From the NCBI GenBank assembly GCA_021769525.1, contig JAETSQ010000018.1, forward strand, positions 16,225 through 80,224: 64,000 nucleotides of DNA, given 5' to 3'. Positions 34,425 to 44,054 of this stretch are shown here, one piece after another (the first letter of the stretch is position 1; each line of letters starts with the position of its first letter). The translations under genes were made by a program, and so were the position numbers. The notes under the pieces were generated by a model, which made no database searches, was not told the origin of the DNA, and saw only the letters and a list, made by a program, of their open reading frames with translations. This DNA comes from Oscillospiraceae bacterium. GTDB lineage: Bacteria; Bacillota; Clostridia; Oscillospirales; Ruminococcaceae.

Positions 34425-34563
34425 GGTGGCGGAAGCCTTTAAGAGGCTGTTTGGGATCGGGCACACCCGCCTTATTCGGTGACGGGAGCCTTTAAGAGGC
34501 TGTTTGGGATCGGGCACACCCGCCTTATTCGGTGCCGGGAACCTTTAACTGCCTGTTTAGGGA
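34425..34563. repeat. tandem 53-bp direct repeats upstream of the sugar ABC operon
   Basis: Two complete units (34425-34477 and 34478-34530) are nearly identical over 53 bp and are followed by a degenerate third (34531-34563). Each unit carries two small hairpins, GCCT-TTAAG-AGGC and CGGG-CACA-CCCG. No reading frame or spacer structure fits. The block ends 150 bp before the promoter at 34713. The rest of the 34364-34712 gap holds nothing I recognise. Confidence 0.8.
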
Positions 34564-34712
34564 ACCGCTCCGGGGAAATCGCCGGGCCGGGGGCACAGCG
34601 ATGACACAGATGTAAAAAGTCCCTTGTGTTCCCTTGTATTCCAGGAACATCCAGGAAATGAGCCTAAATTTTTTTCATGCGCTGTGTTTTCTGAAAATAT
34701 TTTTCTTTCCTC

Positions 34713-34741
34713 TTGACATACGGCCCAAAACACTGTACAAT
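34713..34741 (+). promoter_or_regulatory. promoter of the sugar ABC operon
   Basis: A consensus TTGACA (34713-34718) and TACAAT (34736-34741) are 17 bp apart. The ATG lies 60 bp downstream. This is the best-matching promoter near a transport operon here and suggests high expression when derepressed. Confidence 0.85.
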
Positions 34742-34800
34742 TTTAATAGTTTGAACCCGTTTATTTTTGCAAGATTTATTCAACAAGGAGGATGTATTCT

Positions 34801-36168
34801 ATGAAGATCAAGCGCATTCTCGCCATGTTCCTGGCGGCCTTTATGGTAGCCAGCCTGGCAGCCTGCGGCGGGCAGCCCGCCGCTCCCTCTTCCCCTGCCT
34901 CCACCCCGGAGGCCTCGGCTCCCGGCTCCACCCCGGAGCCCGCTCCCGCCGCCGGCGGCTCCATCACCCTGTGGACCTATCCCATCGGCAACTGGGGCCA
35001 GGAGGCCGAAGTCAAGAAGCTCACCGACGCCTTCACCGCTGAGACCGGCATCGAAGTCAAGGTGGAGTACCTGGCTTACGCCGACGGCGACGACAAGGTG
35101 AACGCTGCCATCACCGGCGGCAACGCCCCCGACCTGGTCATGGAAGGCCCTGAGCGCCTGGTCGCCAACTGGGGCGTCAACGGCCACATGGTGGACCTGA
35201 AGGATATGCTGGACGACACCGACAAGAAGGAGATCCAGGAATCCGTTCTGGCCTCCTGCACCGCTCCCGACGGCGCTGTCTACGAGTATCCCCTGGTCAT
35301 GACCGCCCACTGCATGGCGGTGAACCTGGACGCCTTTAAGGAAGCCGGCGCCGACCAGTACCTGAACCTGGAGACCCGCACCTGGACCACCGATGACTTC
35401 CTGAAAGCTGTGGACGCTCTGTACGCCAAGTACGGCCAGACCGTGGGCGCTGTCTACTGCGCCGGCCAGGGCGGCGACCAGGGCACCCGCGTCCTTATCA
35501 ACAACCTGTATGGCGGCACCTTCACCGATGCTGCCCACACCAAGTACACCTGGGACGACCCCAAGAATATCCAGGCTCTCCAGAAGCTCAAGGAGATCAA
35601 CGGCATTGACTTTGATGCTTCTCTCGCCGGCGGCGATGAGATCGCGAAGTTCTACCAGGGCATCCTGAAGATGGCTTTCTGCTGGAACATCGCCCAGCAG
35701 AAGAACCCCAACTCCGCCAACGGCCCTGAGGGCCAGACCCAGACCGGCGAGGAGATCGCTTTCATGAGCTTCCCCTCTCAGGACGGCACCGCCAAGCTCA
35801 ACGGCGGCATCTGGGGCTTCGGCATCTTCGATAACGGCGACGCTACCCGCATCGAGAACGCCAAGAAGTTCATCAAGTACATGGCTGACTCCGCCCACAC
35901 CGTGGAGGCTGTCAAGACCGCCAACTACTTCCCCGTCCGCTCCACCGCCGAGGGCACCGATCTTTCCGGCATCTGGGCTGACGACAAGACCATGAACGAC
36001 TACCAGATCCTGATGCCCTTCCTGGGTGACTACTATCAGGTCACTAAGGGCTGGGCCGGCGCCCGGACCGCCTGGTGGAATATGCTCCAGGATGTAGGCG
36101 AGGGTCAGGACATCGCCACTGTCGTGGCTGCCGGCGTTGCTGAGGCCAATGCTGCTGCTGCCGGCTAA
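34801..36168 (+). CDS. ABC transporter sugar-binding lipoprotein (family 1)
   Basis: A 455-aa extracellular solute-binding protein. The signal peptide MKIKRILAMFLAAFMVASLA ends in lipobox LAAC, followed by a Pro/Ser/Ala linker and the binding domain (ITLWTYPIGNWGQEAEVKKL, AAITGGNAPDLVMEGPERLV, FAFCWN-like aromatic residues further on). The style is that of carbohydrate-binding proteins of the MalE/UgpB class. AAGGAGG precedes the ATG at 34801. Codon use is strongly biased, suggesting high expression. No ATPase gene is present, so it probably shares an MsmK-like ATPase encoded elsewhere. The sugar is unknown. Confidence 0.92.
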   Translation: MKIKRILAMFLAAFMVASLAACGGQPAAPSSPASTPEASAPGSTPEPAPAAGGSITLWTYPIGNWGQEAEVKKLTDAFTAETGIEVKVEYLAYADGDDKVNAAITGGNAPDLVMEGPERLVANWGVNGHMVDLKDMLDDTDKKEIQESVLASCTAPDGAVYEYPLVMTAHCMAVNLDAFKEAGADQYLNLETRTWTTDDFLKAVDALYAKYGQTVGAVYCAGQGGDQGTRVLINNLYGGTFTDAAHTKYTWDDPKNIQALQKLKEINGIDFDASLAGGDEIAKFYQGILKMAFCWNIAQQKNPNSANGPEGQTQTGEEIAFMSFPSQDGTAKLNGGIWGFGIFDNGDATRIENAKKFIKYMADSAHTVEAVKTANYFPVRSTAEGTDLSGIWADDKTMNDYQILMPFLGDYYQVTKGWAGARTAWWNMLQDVGEGQDIATVVAAGVAEANAAAAG

Positions 36169-36210
36169 GTCCCCCCTCTGACATCATTTCCTGAAACGAA
36201 GGGTTTCGCG

Positions 36211-36250
36211 CACCCTTTCCCCGCTTTGCGCGGGGGAAGGGTGTGTTTCT
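36211..36250 (+). terminator. attenuator between the binding protein and permeases
   Basis: A 14-bp stem CACCCTTTCCCCGC (36211-36224) / GCGGGGGAAGGGTG (36230-36243) with one G-U pair is followed by TGTTTCTATTTT. Partial termination would favour binding-protein synthesis. Confidence 0.8.
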
Positions 36251-36271
36251 ATTTTGAAAGGGGCGATCGAT

Positions 36272-37183
36272 TTGGCAAACTCAGGTACTCTCCGAAGCCG
36301 TGAGCTGATGATGCGGGAGGCCCGCACCGCTTACCTCTTCCTCCTCCCCAGTCTCATCTTCTTTGTGGGCTTCGTCGTTTTCCCCATGTTCATCTGCATC
36401 TTCTACAGCCTTACCAACGCGAATATGAACGCCAAGGCCGCTACCGAGTTCATCGGTCTTTTAAACTTCCAGAAACTTCTTTCCGATAAGACCTTCCTGG
36501 AGGCGCTGCGCAACACCTTCGTCATCGTGCTGGTGAGCGTGCCCGCCGTCTGCGCCTTTTCCCTTTGGGTATCCTCCGCTATCTATAAGCTCAGCGGTCC
36601 GGTGCTCTCCGCCTTCCGGTGCATCTTCTACCTGCCGGTGGTCACCGGCTCGGTGGCCGTCACCGTGGTGTGGAAGTGGATGTACGATAACTACACCGGT
36701 ATCCTGAACTACGTCCTCAAGGGCGCGGGCCTCATCGAAAAGAACATCAACTGGCTGGGGGACAGCAAGTACGCCCTATGGTGCATCATCCTCATTTTGT
36801 TCACCACCTCGGTGGGGCAGCCCATCGTGCTGTATGTCTCCGCTCTGGGCAACGTGGACGCCACCCAGATCGAGGCGGCCAAGGTGGACGGCGCCACCGA
36901 TTTCCAGGTGTTCTGGAACGTCAAGTGGCCCCAGATGATGCCCACCACCCTGTACATACTGGTCATCACCACCATCAACTCCTTCCAGTGCTTCGCCCTC
37001 ATCCAGCTGCTCACCAGCGGCGGATCGGGCACCAACACGGTGATGTATTACATCTACTACACCGCCTTTAAGCTCACCGAGCAGTTTGGCCACTTCGGCT
37101 ACGCCAACGCCATGGGCGTGATCCTGGCCATCTTCATCGGCATCCTGTCCGCCGTCCAGTTCAAGCTGGCGGCCGAAAAGTAA
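36272..37183 (+). CDS. sugar ABC transporter permease (MalF/UgpA-like)
   Basis: A 303-aa permease with six membrane segments (YLFLLPSLIFFVGFVVFPMF is the first). The coupling EAA loop reads QIEAAKVDGATDFQVFWNVK, which docks to the ATPase. The start is inferred as TTG at 36272, 9 nt after AAAGGGG; an upstream TTG at 36254 would overlap that site. It is followed after 12 bp by the second permease. Confidence 0.93.
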   Translation: MANSGTLRSRELMMREARTAYLFLLPSLIFFVGFVVFPMFICIFYSLTNANMNAKAATEFIGLLNFQKLLSDKTFLEALRNTFVIVLVSVPAVCAFSLWVSSAIYKLSGPVLSAFRCIFYLPVVTGSVAVTVVWKWMYDNYTGILNYVLKGAGLIEKNINWLGDSKYALWCIILILFTTSVGQPIVLYVSALGNVDATQIEAAKVDGATDFQVFWNVKWPQMMPTTLYILVITTINSFQCFALIQLLTSGGSGTNTVMYYIYYTAFKLTEQFGHFGYANAMGVILAIFIGILSAVQFKLAAEK

Positions 37184-37195
37184 GGGGGTGGGGAT

Positions 37196-38128
37196 ATGAA
37201 TAAATCAGAGCTTCAGCGCAAGGGTGCCTACGGCGTCATGTCGGTGGTCATCCTGGTGATCCTGGCCTTCCTCTTTATGTTCCCCCTCTACTGGATCGTC
37301 ACCGGCGCCTTTAAGATCGCCAAGGAGTACAACTCGGTGACGCCGGTGTGGTTCCCCACCGTCTTCACCCTGGATAACTTTGCCCGGCTGTTTGCCCGCC
37401 GCACTGCCCCCCTGTGGGAGCTGGCGGTTCCTTTCAGCGCCTTGTTCACCGCCGATAAGACCCCCATCATGCTTTCGGTGGGGCCCACCGTCCCGGCTGC
37501 CATCCGGTGGCTCTTAAACACGGTGTTCATGGCGGTGATGGCTATGGTCCTCACCTGCATCACCGCCTCCATGGCGGGGTACGCCCTGGCCAAGAAGCGG
37601 TTCCCCGGCCGGGCGCTGCTCTTCTCCCTCATCGTCTGCGCCATGGCCCTGCCCAAGCAGGTCATCCTCATCCCCCTCATCAAGGAGATCTCTGCTATGG
37701 GGCTTTGGGATAACATCTGGTCGGTCATCTTCCCCACCGTGGGCTGGCCCTTCGGCGTCTTTTTGATGAAGCAGTTCTCCGAGGGCATCCCCGGCGAGAT
37801 CCTGGAGGCCGCCCGCATCGACGGCGCTAGCGAGTGGCGGACCTTTACCACCATCGTGGTGGACCTGGTGAAGCCGGGCATCGGGGCCCTGGCCATCTTC
37901 ACCTTCATCAACTCCTGGAACGACTACTTCCTCCAGCTCATCATGCTGGGCAGCGGCAACAACTACACCATCTCCCTGGGCATCGCCACCCTCCAGGCGG
38001 AGACGTCCATCGACGTGGGCATCCTGATGGCCGGCGCCACCCTGGCCGCCATCCCCATCATCGCCATCTTCCTCGCCTTCCAGAAGTACTTCACCCAGGG
38101 CATCACCATGGGTGCTGTCAAGGGTTGA
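37196..38128 (+). CDS. sugar ABC transporter permease (MalG/UgpE-like)
   Basis: A 310-aa permease partner. It has about six membrane segments (VVILVILAFLFMFPLYWIVT at the N-terminus) and the EAA loop LEAARIDGASEWRTFTTIVV. An insertion between the first two helices (residues about 50-100) is usual for this family. It would form a heterodimer with the previous gene product. Confidence 0.94.
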   Translation: MNKSELQRKGAYGVMSVVILVILAFLFMFPLYWIVTGAFKIAKEYNSVTPVWFPTVFTLDNFARLFARRTAPLWELAVPFSALFTADKTPIMLSVGPTVPAAIRWLLNTVFMAVMAMVLTCITASMAGYALAKKRFPGRALLFSLIVCAMALPKQVILIPLIKEISAMGLWDNIWSVIFPTVGWPFGVFLMKQFSEGIPGEILEAARIDGASEWRTFTTIVVDLVKPGIGALAIFTFINSWNDYFLQLIMLGSGNNYTISLGIATLQAETSIDVGILMAGATLAAIPIIAIFLAFQKYFTQGITMGAVKG

Positions 38129-38157
38129 TCTCACGGCAAGCAGTAAAAAACGACCAG

Positions 38158-38200
38158 AGCCGCGGGACCGGTCCTTTTGGACCTGTTCTGCGGCTTTTTC
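38158..38200 (+). terminator. terminator after the permeases
   Basis: A 17-bp imperfect stem (38158-38174 against 38179-38195, with G-U pairs) is followed by TTTTTC. It lies directly before the esterase gene, so that gene is either read through or has its own start. Confidence 0.8.
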
Positions 38201-38218
38201 CACGAAAGGATGAAAGAC

Positions 38219-38872
38219 ATGAAAAAGCACATCGTCTGTATCGGAGATTCCAACACCCACGGCTACTGCGCCGACCCCACCGACTGCGCCGACGGCGGCA
38301 TCCGCTTCAACGAGGATGAGCGGTGGACCTGTCTGCTGCAAAAGGCCCTGGGGGAGGATTACCTGGTCACCGAAGAGGGCCTCAGCGGCCGCACCACCGT
38401 CTTCCCGGACCCCCTCCACGAGAGCATGGACGCCCTGGGGGTCATTTACCCCCTCCTCAAAAGCCACGAGGTGGTGGACCTTCTCATCATCATGCTGGGC
38501 ACCAACGATGTAAAGGAGCGGCTGGGCGCCAACGCCGCCTGCATCGCCATCGGGATGGAGCGGCTGGTGCGAAAGGCCCAGAGCGTGGATTGCTGGGGGG
38601 ATAAGGCTCCCAACATCCTCATCGTCTGTCCGCCCCCCATCCTGCCCCTGATGGAGCAGGACCCCTGCGGGAAGCCTATGGGAAAGGGCTGCGTGGAAAA
38701 ATCCAGGGAGCTGCCGAAGTTCCTGGAGCCCAAAGCCCAGCTTGTGGGAGCGCACTACATGGACGCCGCCCAGTGTGAATTCAACCACGTGGACGGGATG
38801 CACCTGACCAAAAAGGGACACGCCCAACTGGCCCAACTGCTGGCCGAGGCGGTGCCGGGGCTGCTGCGGTAG
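38219..38872 (+). CDS. SGNH/GDSL-family esterase
   Basis: A 217-aa cytoplasmic hydrolase. Block I is VCIGDSNTHGY (catalytic Ser11), block II Gly lies in EEGLSGRTT, block III is MLGTNDVK (Asn), and block V is DGMHLTKKGH (Asp and His). No signal peptide. It likely removes acyl groups from a small substrate. Its position behind a sugar transporter suggests deacylation of an imported acetylated sugar (inference). Shine-Dalgarno AAAGGA precedes the ATG at 38219. yaaA follows by 6 bp. Confidence 0.88.
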   Translation: MKKHIVCIGDSNTHGYCADPTDCADGGIRFNEDERWTCLLQKALGEDYLVTEEGLSGRTTVFPDPLHESMDALGVIYPLLKSHEVVDLLIIMLGTNDVKERLGANAACIAIGMERLVRKAQSVDCWGDKAPNILIVCPPPILPLMEQDPCGKPMGKGCVEKSRELPKFLEPKAQLVGAHYMDAAQCEFNHVDGMHLTKKGHAQLAQLLAEAVPGLLR

Positions 38873-38878
38873 GGCCCT

Positions 38879-39637
38879 ATGCTGGTCATCCTCTCCCCCG
38901 CAAAGCGGCTCTCCCCCGCCCCCTGTCCCCCAGGGCTCTCCCTCACCACCCCTGCTTTTTTGGAGGAGGCGCGGGAGCTGGGGGACCTGCTGCGGGCTTA
39001 TTCCCCCTGGCAGCTGGAGGGGCTCCTTTCGGTGAGCCCGGAGCTGGCCCTGGATGCCTTTGCCCTCTGCCAGAGCTTTGCCCCGGATACCCCCGCCGCT
39101 CCGGCGGTCCTGGCCTACCACGGCCTTGCCTACCAACACCTGGCGGCGCAGACCCTCACCCCAGGGGAACTCTCCGCCGCCCAGGGGCGGCTGCGCATCC
39201 TCTCCGCCCTCTACGGCGTCCTGCGGCCTCTGGACGGGGTCTGCCCCTACCGCCTGGATTTTATGGCGAAGCTCCGCCCCGGCGGAAAGACCCTCTACTG
39301 CTGGTGGGGGGATAAGCTCTACCGGGAGCTCTTCTCCGCCGGGGAGCCGGTGGTGAACCTCTGCTCCGGGGAGTACGCCAAGGCGGTGGAGCCGTGGCTA
39401 AAGCCGGGGGACCGGTTCATCACCGTCCGGTTCCTCCAGCGGAGCCGGGGCAGGCTCCTGACCAAGGCCACCGCCGCCAAAGCGGCGCGGGGAGCGATGG
39501 CCCGGTGGATCATCCGGGAAGGACCGGACCGCCCGGAGCAGCTCCCCGCTTTTTCCCAGGGGGGATGGCGTTTTTCCCCGGAGCTTTCCGGCCCCCTCCG
39601 GTATGCCTTCCTCCTGGAGGAAGACGAAGCGGAGTGA
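38879..39637 (+). CDS. yaaA: YaaA-family peroxide stress protein
   Basis: A 252-aa protein of the DUF328/YaaA family, which lowers free iron and protects DNA during peroxide stress in E. coli. It begins MLVILSPAKRLSPAPCPPGL and contains LRILSALYGVLRPLDGVCPY and YRLDFMAKL, the family signatures. It is 6 bp behind the esterase gene, so probably co-transcribed with it by read-through. Confidence 0.9.
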   Translation: MLVILSPAKRLSPAPCPPGLSLTTPAFLEEARELGDLLRAYSPWQLEGLLSVSPELALDAFALCQSFAPDTPAAPAVLAYHGLAYQHLAAQTLTPGELSAAQGRLRILSALYGVLRPLDGVCPYRLDFMAKLRPGGKTLYCWWGDKLYRELFSAGEPVVNLCSGEYAKAVEPWLKPGDRFITVRFLQRSRGRLLTKATAAKAARGAMARWIIREGPDRPEQLPAFSQGGWRFSPELSGPLRYAFLLEEDEAE

Positions 39638-40002
39638 GGCGGAGAGCGGAAAAACAGCGTCCGCTCCACCTGACGCGGCAAAAAGGGAAGGCGAAGCACC
39701 GGGGGATACCCCGGCGCTTTTCTTTTTGCTTCTTTCCGGGGTGCCCCCGGAGCCGCGCCCTACACGGACCGGGGCCCCTGCCCCGGCCCTTACCCATGCG
39801 CGGAGCATAAGCAAGTGCCTGGAGTCTTGGTTCCTGCACCTCTCACCGGCGGCATTGGCCATTCTTCTTTTTGCTTCTTTTTCTTCTTTTGCAAGAAGAA
39901 AAAGAAGGCGGGGCTGGGCGGCAGCCCAGATTTGTGTTACAATAGGATAAGCATCTTGGGAGCCTGCCCTCGCAGGGCAGGGCCAAAAGGGGGAAGCAGA
40001 AC
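39638..40002. repeat. intergenic block with dispersed repeats
   Basis: No gene is seen. 39756-39828 repeats the CGCCCTACACGG...GCCTGGAGTCTT block of 5370-5429. 39874-39907 is a perfect 15-bp stem CTTCTTTTTCTTCTT-TTGC-AAGAAGAAAAAGAAG, a sister of the copies at 29929 and 59138. A TACAAT at 39938-39943 with a poor -35 may serve the next gene. Confidence 0.7.
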
Positions 40003-40689
40003 TTGGCGGACGAAAAATGGCCGGGAGAACAGCGTCTTCCGGCGGGGCTGATCCTGGCGGTGGTGGGAGGATTCTTGGACACCTACACCTACTTTACCCG
40101 CGGCGGGGTCTTTGCCAATGCCCAGACCGGGAACATGGTGCTCCTGAGCATCGCCGCCGCCCAGGGGGATTTCGGGCGGGCGGGGCAGTACCTCATCCCC
40201 ATCCTGGCCTTCGTCCTGGGGGTGATGGCCACCGAAGGACTGCGGGCCAGGGCCGAGAAAAAAGGCCGGGCGGCGGGCCACTGGCAGCGGACCCTGCTGC
40301 TCCTTGAGGCGGCCATCCTGGCCGTGGTAGGGTTCCTGCCCCCGGCGGTCCCCGACTTTTTGGTGAACGTCACCGTCTCCTTCCTCTGCTCCATGCAGGT
40401 GAACGGCTTCCGCCTGCTGGAGGGGATGCCCTACGCCACCACCATGTGCACCGGCAACCTCCGCTCCGGCTCTTACCACCTGTGGCGGTTCCTCTTTGAC
40501 GGGGAGCGGGGCGAGGGGCGGAGGGCGGCCCGCTACCTGTGGGTGATCCTGGTCTTCTGCGCCGGGGCAGGGTTGGGAGTGCCCGTCTCCGCCTGGATGG
40601 GCGGCCGGGCCGTCTGGCTCTGCGCTCTGGCCCTCCTGGGGGTATACTTCCTCCTTTTGGAACGGACCTCTCAGGGGGAGAGTAAATAG
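40003..40689 (+). CDS. YoaK/DUF1275 family membrane protein
   Basis: A 228-aa membrane protein with about six hydrophobic segments. LAVVGGFLDTYTYFTRGGVF and ANAQTGNMVLLSIAAAQGDF match the DUF1275 (YoaK) N-terminal signature, and TGNLRSGSYHLWRFLF matches the second half. The function of the family is not established. The start is inferred as TTG at 40003 after GGGGGA; no in-frame ATG fits. mnmE starts 23 bp later. Confidence 0.85.
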   Translation: MADEKWPGEQRLPAGLILAVVGGFLDTYTYFTRGGVFANAQTGNMVLLSIAAAQGDFGRAGQYLIPILAFVLGVMATEGLRARAEKKGRAAGHWQRTLLLLEAAILAVVGFLPPAVPDFLVNVTVSFLCSMQVNGFRLLEGMPYATTMCTGNLRSGSYHLWRFLFDGERGEGRRAARYLWVILVFCAGAGLGVPVSAWMGGRAVWLCALALLGVYFLLLERTSQGESK

Positions 40690-40712
40690 AAAGAAGAAAG
40701 GGGGCGCGGCCC

Positions 40713-42107
40713 ATGTCCAGGGAGCTTTCCCGCCAGCGGGACATCATCGCCGCCATCTCCACCGGCAGCGGCGGAGGGGTGGGGATGGTGCGCCTTTCCG
40801 GCCCTGGGTGCCTCCAGGTGGCGGGGCGGGTCTTCTTCCCCCAGGACCGGGAGAAGAAGCTGCCGGAAATGCCCGGCTACACCGGGGCCTACGGCCAGTT
40901 CCGCCGGGAGCCGGAGGGGCCCGCCCTGGACGACGGGGTGGCCTTTGTCTACCACGCCCCCAGGAGCTACACCGGGGAGGAGATGGCGGAGCTCTGCTGC
41001 CACGGCGGCGCCTTTGTGATGGAGCAGGTGCTGGAGCTCTGCCTCCGGCAGGGGGCGCGGCTGGCGGAGCCGGGGGAATTCACAAAGCGCGCCCTCCTGA
41101 ACGGCAAACTGAGCCTGACCCAGGCGGAGGGGGTGGCGGACATCATCGCCGCCCAAAGCGCCCAGGCCCTGGGGGCGGCCCAGGAGGCCCGGCGGGGGGC
41201 CCTCCACCGGGCGGTGATGGCGGTGGCGGACCGCCTCACCGACGCCGCCGCCCACATCTCCGCCTGGATCGACTTCCCGGAGGAGGATGTGGAGGAGGTG
41301 CTGGCCGAGGAGCTGGAGGACACCCTCACCGCCTGCCAGCGGGAGCTGGGGCGGCTGGCCGGCAGCTACCATACCGGCAAGGTCCTCCGGGAGGGGATCT
41401 CCACCGCCATCGTGGGCAGCGCCAACGTGGGCAAATCCACCCTGATGAACCTCCTGGCCGGGGAGGAAAAGAGCATCGTCACCGAGGTCCCCGGCACCAC
41501 CAGGGACGTCATCCGGGAAACGGTGCGGCTGGGGGAGGTGCTGCTGGACCTTTCCGATACCGCCGGCCTGCGCCAGACCGACGACCGGGTGGAGATGCTG
41601 GGGGTGAGCCGCTCCCTGGAGCTGCTGGAGCGCTGCGACCTCATCCTGGCGGTGTTTGATTCCTCCCGGCCCCTGGAGGCCGGGGACCGGCAGCTGCTGG
41701 AAAAGCTCGGCGGGCGGCTGGCCATCGGGGTGCTGAACAAGTGCGACCTGCCGGAGCAAGCGGCCGACCGGGAAGCGATACGGCGGCACACCTGCGCCCT
41801 GGTGGAGCTTTCCGCCAGGGAGGGGACCGGGCTCCCGGAGCTGGCCCAGGCGGTGGCGGAGCTCACCGGCGCCGCCAACCTGGACCCCGCCGCCGGGATG
41901 ATCGCCAACCGGCGGCAGCTGGACTGCATCCTCCAGGCGGCCCGCTCCCTGGACGAGGCCCTGGAGACCCTGGGCTGGGGCCAGGCCCTGGACGCCGTTT
42001 CGGTCTGCATCGAGGAGGCCCTGGACGGCCTGCTGGAGCTTACCGGCCAGCGGGCCGGCGGGGAGATCATCGACCGGGTGTTCGAAAACTTCTGCGTGGG
42101 GAAGTGA
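40713..42107 (+). CDS. mnmE: tRNA uridine-5-carboxymethylaminomethyl modification GTPase MnmE
   Basis: With MnmG it adds (carboxymethyl)aminomethyl groups to the wobble uridine of several tRNAs. The 464-aa protein has the N-terminal formyl-THF-binding domain (IAAISTGSGGGVGMVRLSGP), a G domain with P-loop GSANVGKST (about residues 233-241), DTAG (about 284) and NKCD (about 345), and the C-terminal FCVGK motif. mnmG follows after 45 bp. Confidence 0.97.
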   Translation: MSRELSRQRDIIAAISTGSGGGVGMVRLSGPGCLQVAGRVFFPQDREKKLPEMPGYTGAYGQFRREPEGPALDDGVAFVYHAPRSYTGEEMAELCCHGGAFVMEQVLELCLRQGARLAEPGEFTKRALLNGKLSLTQAEGVADIIAAQSAQALGAAQEARRGALHRAVMAVADRLTDAAAHISAWIDFPEEDVEEVLAEELEDTLTACQRELGRLAGSYHTGKVLREGISTAIVGSANVGKSTLMNLLAGEEKSIVTEVPGTTRDVIRETVRLGEVLLDLSDTAGLRQTDDRVEMLGVSRSLELLERCDLILAVFDSSRPLEAGDRQLLEKLGGRLAIGVLNKCDLPEQAADREAIRRHTCALVELSAREGTGLPELAQAVAELTGAANLDPAAGMIANRRQLDCILQAARSLDEALETLGWGQALDAVSVCIEEALDGLLELTGQRAGGEIIDRVFENFCVGK

Positions 42108-42152
42108 CCGCGCCGGGGCATCCGATACAAACTTTTTTCGGGAGAACGAGCC

Positions 42153-44054
42153 ATGAAACCATACCTTGCCGGAAGCTACGACATCGCCGTGATCGGGGCG
42201 GGGCACGCCGGGGTGGAGGCCGCCCTGGCCGCCGCCCGCCTGGGGTGCTCGGTGGTGATCTTCACCATCAGCCTGGACGCGGTGGCCAATATGCCCTGCA
42301 ACCCCTCCATCGGCGGCACCGCCAAGGGCCACCTGGTCCGGGAGCTGGACGCCCTGGGAGGGGAGATGGGCCGGGCCGCCGATGCCACCATGGTCCAGAG
42401 CCGGATGCTCAACCGCGGCAAGGGCCCCGCCGTCCACAGCCTGCGGGTGCAGTCGGACCGGGCCGCCTACCACCGGTACATGAAGGAAAGGCTGGAATCC
42501 ACCCCCGGCATCCTGCTGCGCCAGGGGGAGGTGGTGGAGATCGAGACGGACGGAGAGGGGCGCGTCTCTGCCGTCCGCACCGCCATGGGGGGACGGTATT
42601 CCGTAAAGGCCGCCATCGTCGCCACCGGCACCTACCTGGGGGGAAAGGTCTTTGTGGGGGAGTATTCCCAGGAGAGCGGCCCCGACGGCACCCATCCGGC
42701 GAAGGCCCTCACCCAGAGCCTCACGCGGCTGGGCATCCCCCTGCGGCGGTTCAAGACCGGCACCCCCGCCAGGGTCCACCGGGATTCCATCGACCTTTCC
42801 CGCCTGGAGGTCCAGAATGGGGACGAGCCGGTGATCCCCTTTTCCTTCGGCAACTGGGGCAAGGGGGAATATAAAAATCTCCTGCCCTGCTACATCACCT
42901 ACACGAACGCCGAGACCCACCGGGTCATCCGGGAAAATCTCCACCGCTCCCCCCTCTACGCCGGGGAGATCCAGGGCATCGGCCCCCGGTACTGCCCCAG
43001 CATCGAGGACAAGGTGGTGCGTTTTGCCGACAAGGAGCGGCACCAGCTCTTCATCGAGCCCATGGGCCTTTCCACCAGGGAGATGTACCTCCAGGGGATG
43101 AGCAGCAGCCTGCCGGAGGAGGTGCAGCTGCAGATGTACCGCACCATCCCCGGCCTGGAGCGGGTGGAGCTGATGCGCTCCGCCTACGCCATCGAGTATG
43201 ACTGCGCCGACCCCACCTGCCTGCGCCCCACCCTGGAGGTAAAAACGGTGCCGGGGCTCTACGGCGCGGGGCAGTTCAACGGCACCTCCGGCTACGAGGA
43301 GGCGGCGGTCCAGGGCTTTGTGGCGGGGGTAAACGCCGCCCACGCCGTGCTGGGGCGGGAGCCCTTCACCCTCCCGCGGTCCGGCTCCTACATCGGCACC
43401 CTCATCGATGACCTGGTGACCAAGGGCTGCATGGACCCCTACCGCATGATGACCAGCCGCAGCGAGTACCGCCTGCTGCTGCGCCAGGATAACGCCGACG
43501 CCCGGCTGATGCCCCTGGGCCATGCTCTGGGGCTCATCGGGGAGGAGCAGTACCGGGAATTCCTGCGGCAGCAGGAGGAGAAGGAGGCGGAAAAGGCCCG
43601 GCTGGCCGCCCTCACCATCCCCGCCGGCCCGGAGGTGGACCGCTGGCTGGAGTCGGTGGGGACCGCTCCCCTGGAGCGGGGCGTCCGGGCGGCGGAGCTT
43701 CTGCGGCGGCCCCAGGTGACCTACCAGGGGCTGGCCCCCTTCGACCCGGAACGGAAACCCCTCCACCCCCACGTTGTGGAGCAGGTGGAGATCGAGGTGA
43801 AGTACGAGGGGTATCTCCGCAAGCAGCAGGCCCAGGTTGCGGCGGCCCGCCGCCTGGAGTCCCTGCCCCTGGGGGACGGCATCGACTACGGCGGCATCCG
43901 GGGGCTGCGGCTGGAGGCGGCGGAAAAGCTCCGGAAGCTCCGGCCCGCCACCCTGGGCCAGGCCAGCCGCATCAGCGGGGTGAGCCCCGCCGATGTCTCG
44001 GTGCTGATGATCTGGCTGGAGAGCCGCAGAAGAAGAGGGGAGGCAGAGGTATGA
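42153..44054 (+). CDS. mnmG: tRNA uridine-5-carboxymethylaminomethyl modification enzyme MnmG
   Basis: The 633-aa FAD- and NADH-dependent partner of MnmE. The FAD site is [20 protein letters not shown] (residues 10-29). [20 protein letters not shown] and the C-terminal region [20 protein letters not shown] are diagnostic. It overlaps rsmG by 4 bp (ATGA). Confidence 0.98.
   Translation: MKPYLAGSYDIAVIGAGHAGVEAALAAARLGCSVVIFTISLDAVANMPCNPSIGGTAKGHLVRELDALGGEMGRAADATMVQSRMLNRGKGPAVHSLRVQSDRAAYHRYMKERLESTPGILLRQGEVVEIETDGEGRVSAVRTAMGGRYSVKAAIVATGTYLGGKVFVGEYSQESGPDGTHPAKALTQSLTRLGIPLRRFKTGTPARVHRDSIDLSRLEVQNGDEPVIPFSFGNWGKGEYKNLLPCYITYTNAETHRVIRENLHRSPLYAGEIQGIGPRYCPSIEDKVVRFADKERHQLFIEPMGLSTREMYLQGMSSSLPEEVQLQMYRTIPGLERVELMRSAYAIEYDCADPTCLRPTLEVKTVPGLYGAGQFNGTSGYEEAAVQGFVAGVNAAHAVLGREPFTLPRSGSYIGTLIDDLVTKGCMDPYRMMTSRSEYRLLLRQDNADARLMPLGHALGLIGEEQYREFLRQQEEKEAEKARLAALTIPAGPEVDRWLESVGTAPLERGVRAAELLRRPQVTYQGLAPFDPERKPLHPHVVEQVEIEVKYEGYLRKQQAQVAAARRLESLPLGDGIDYGGIRGLRLEAAEKLRKLRPATLGQASRISGVSPADVSVLMIWLESRRRRGEAEV

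Noticed and set aside
34425..34563. Possible CRISPR array
   Set aside because: The 53-bp units abut directly with no unique spacers, and no cas genes are nearby.
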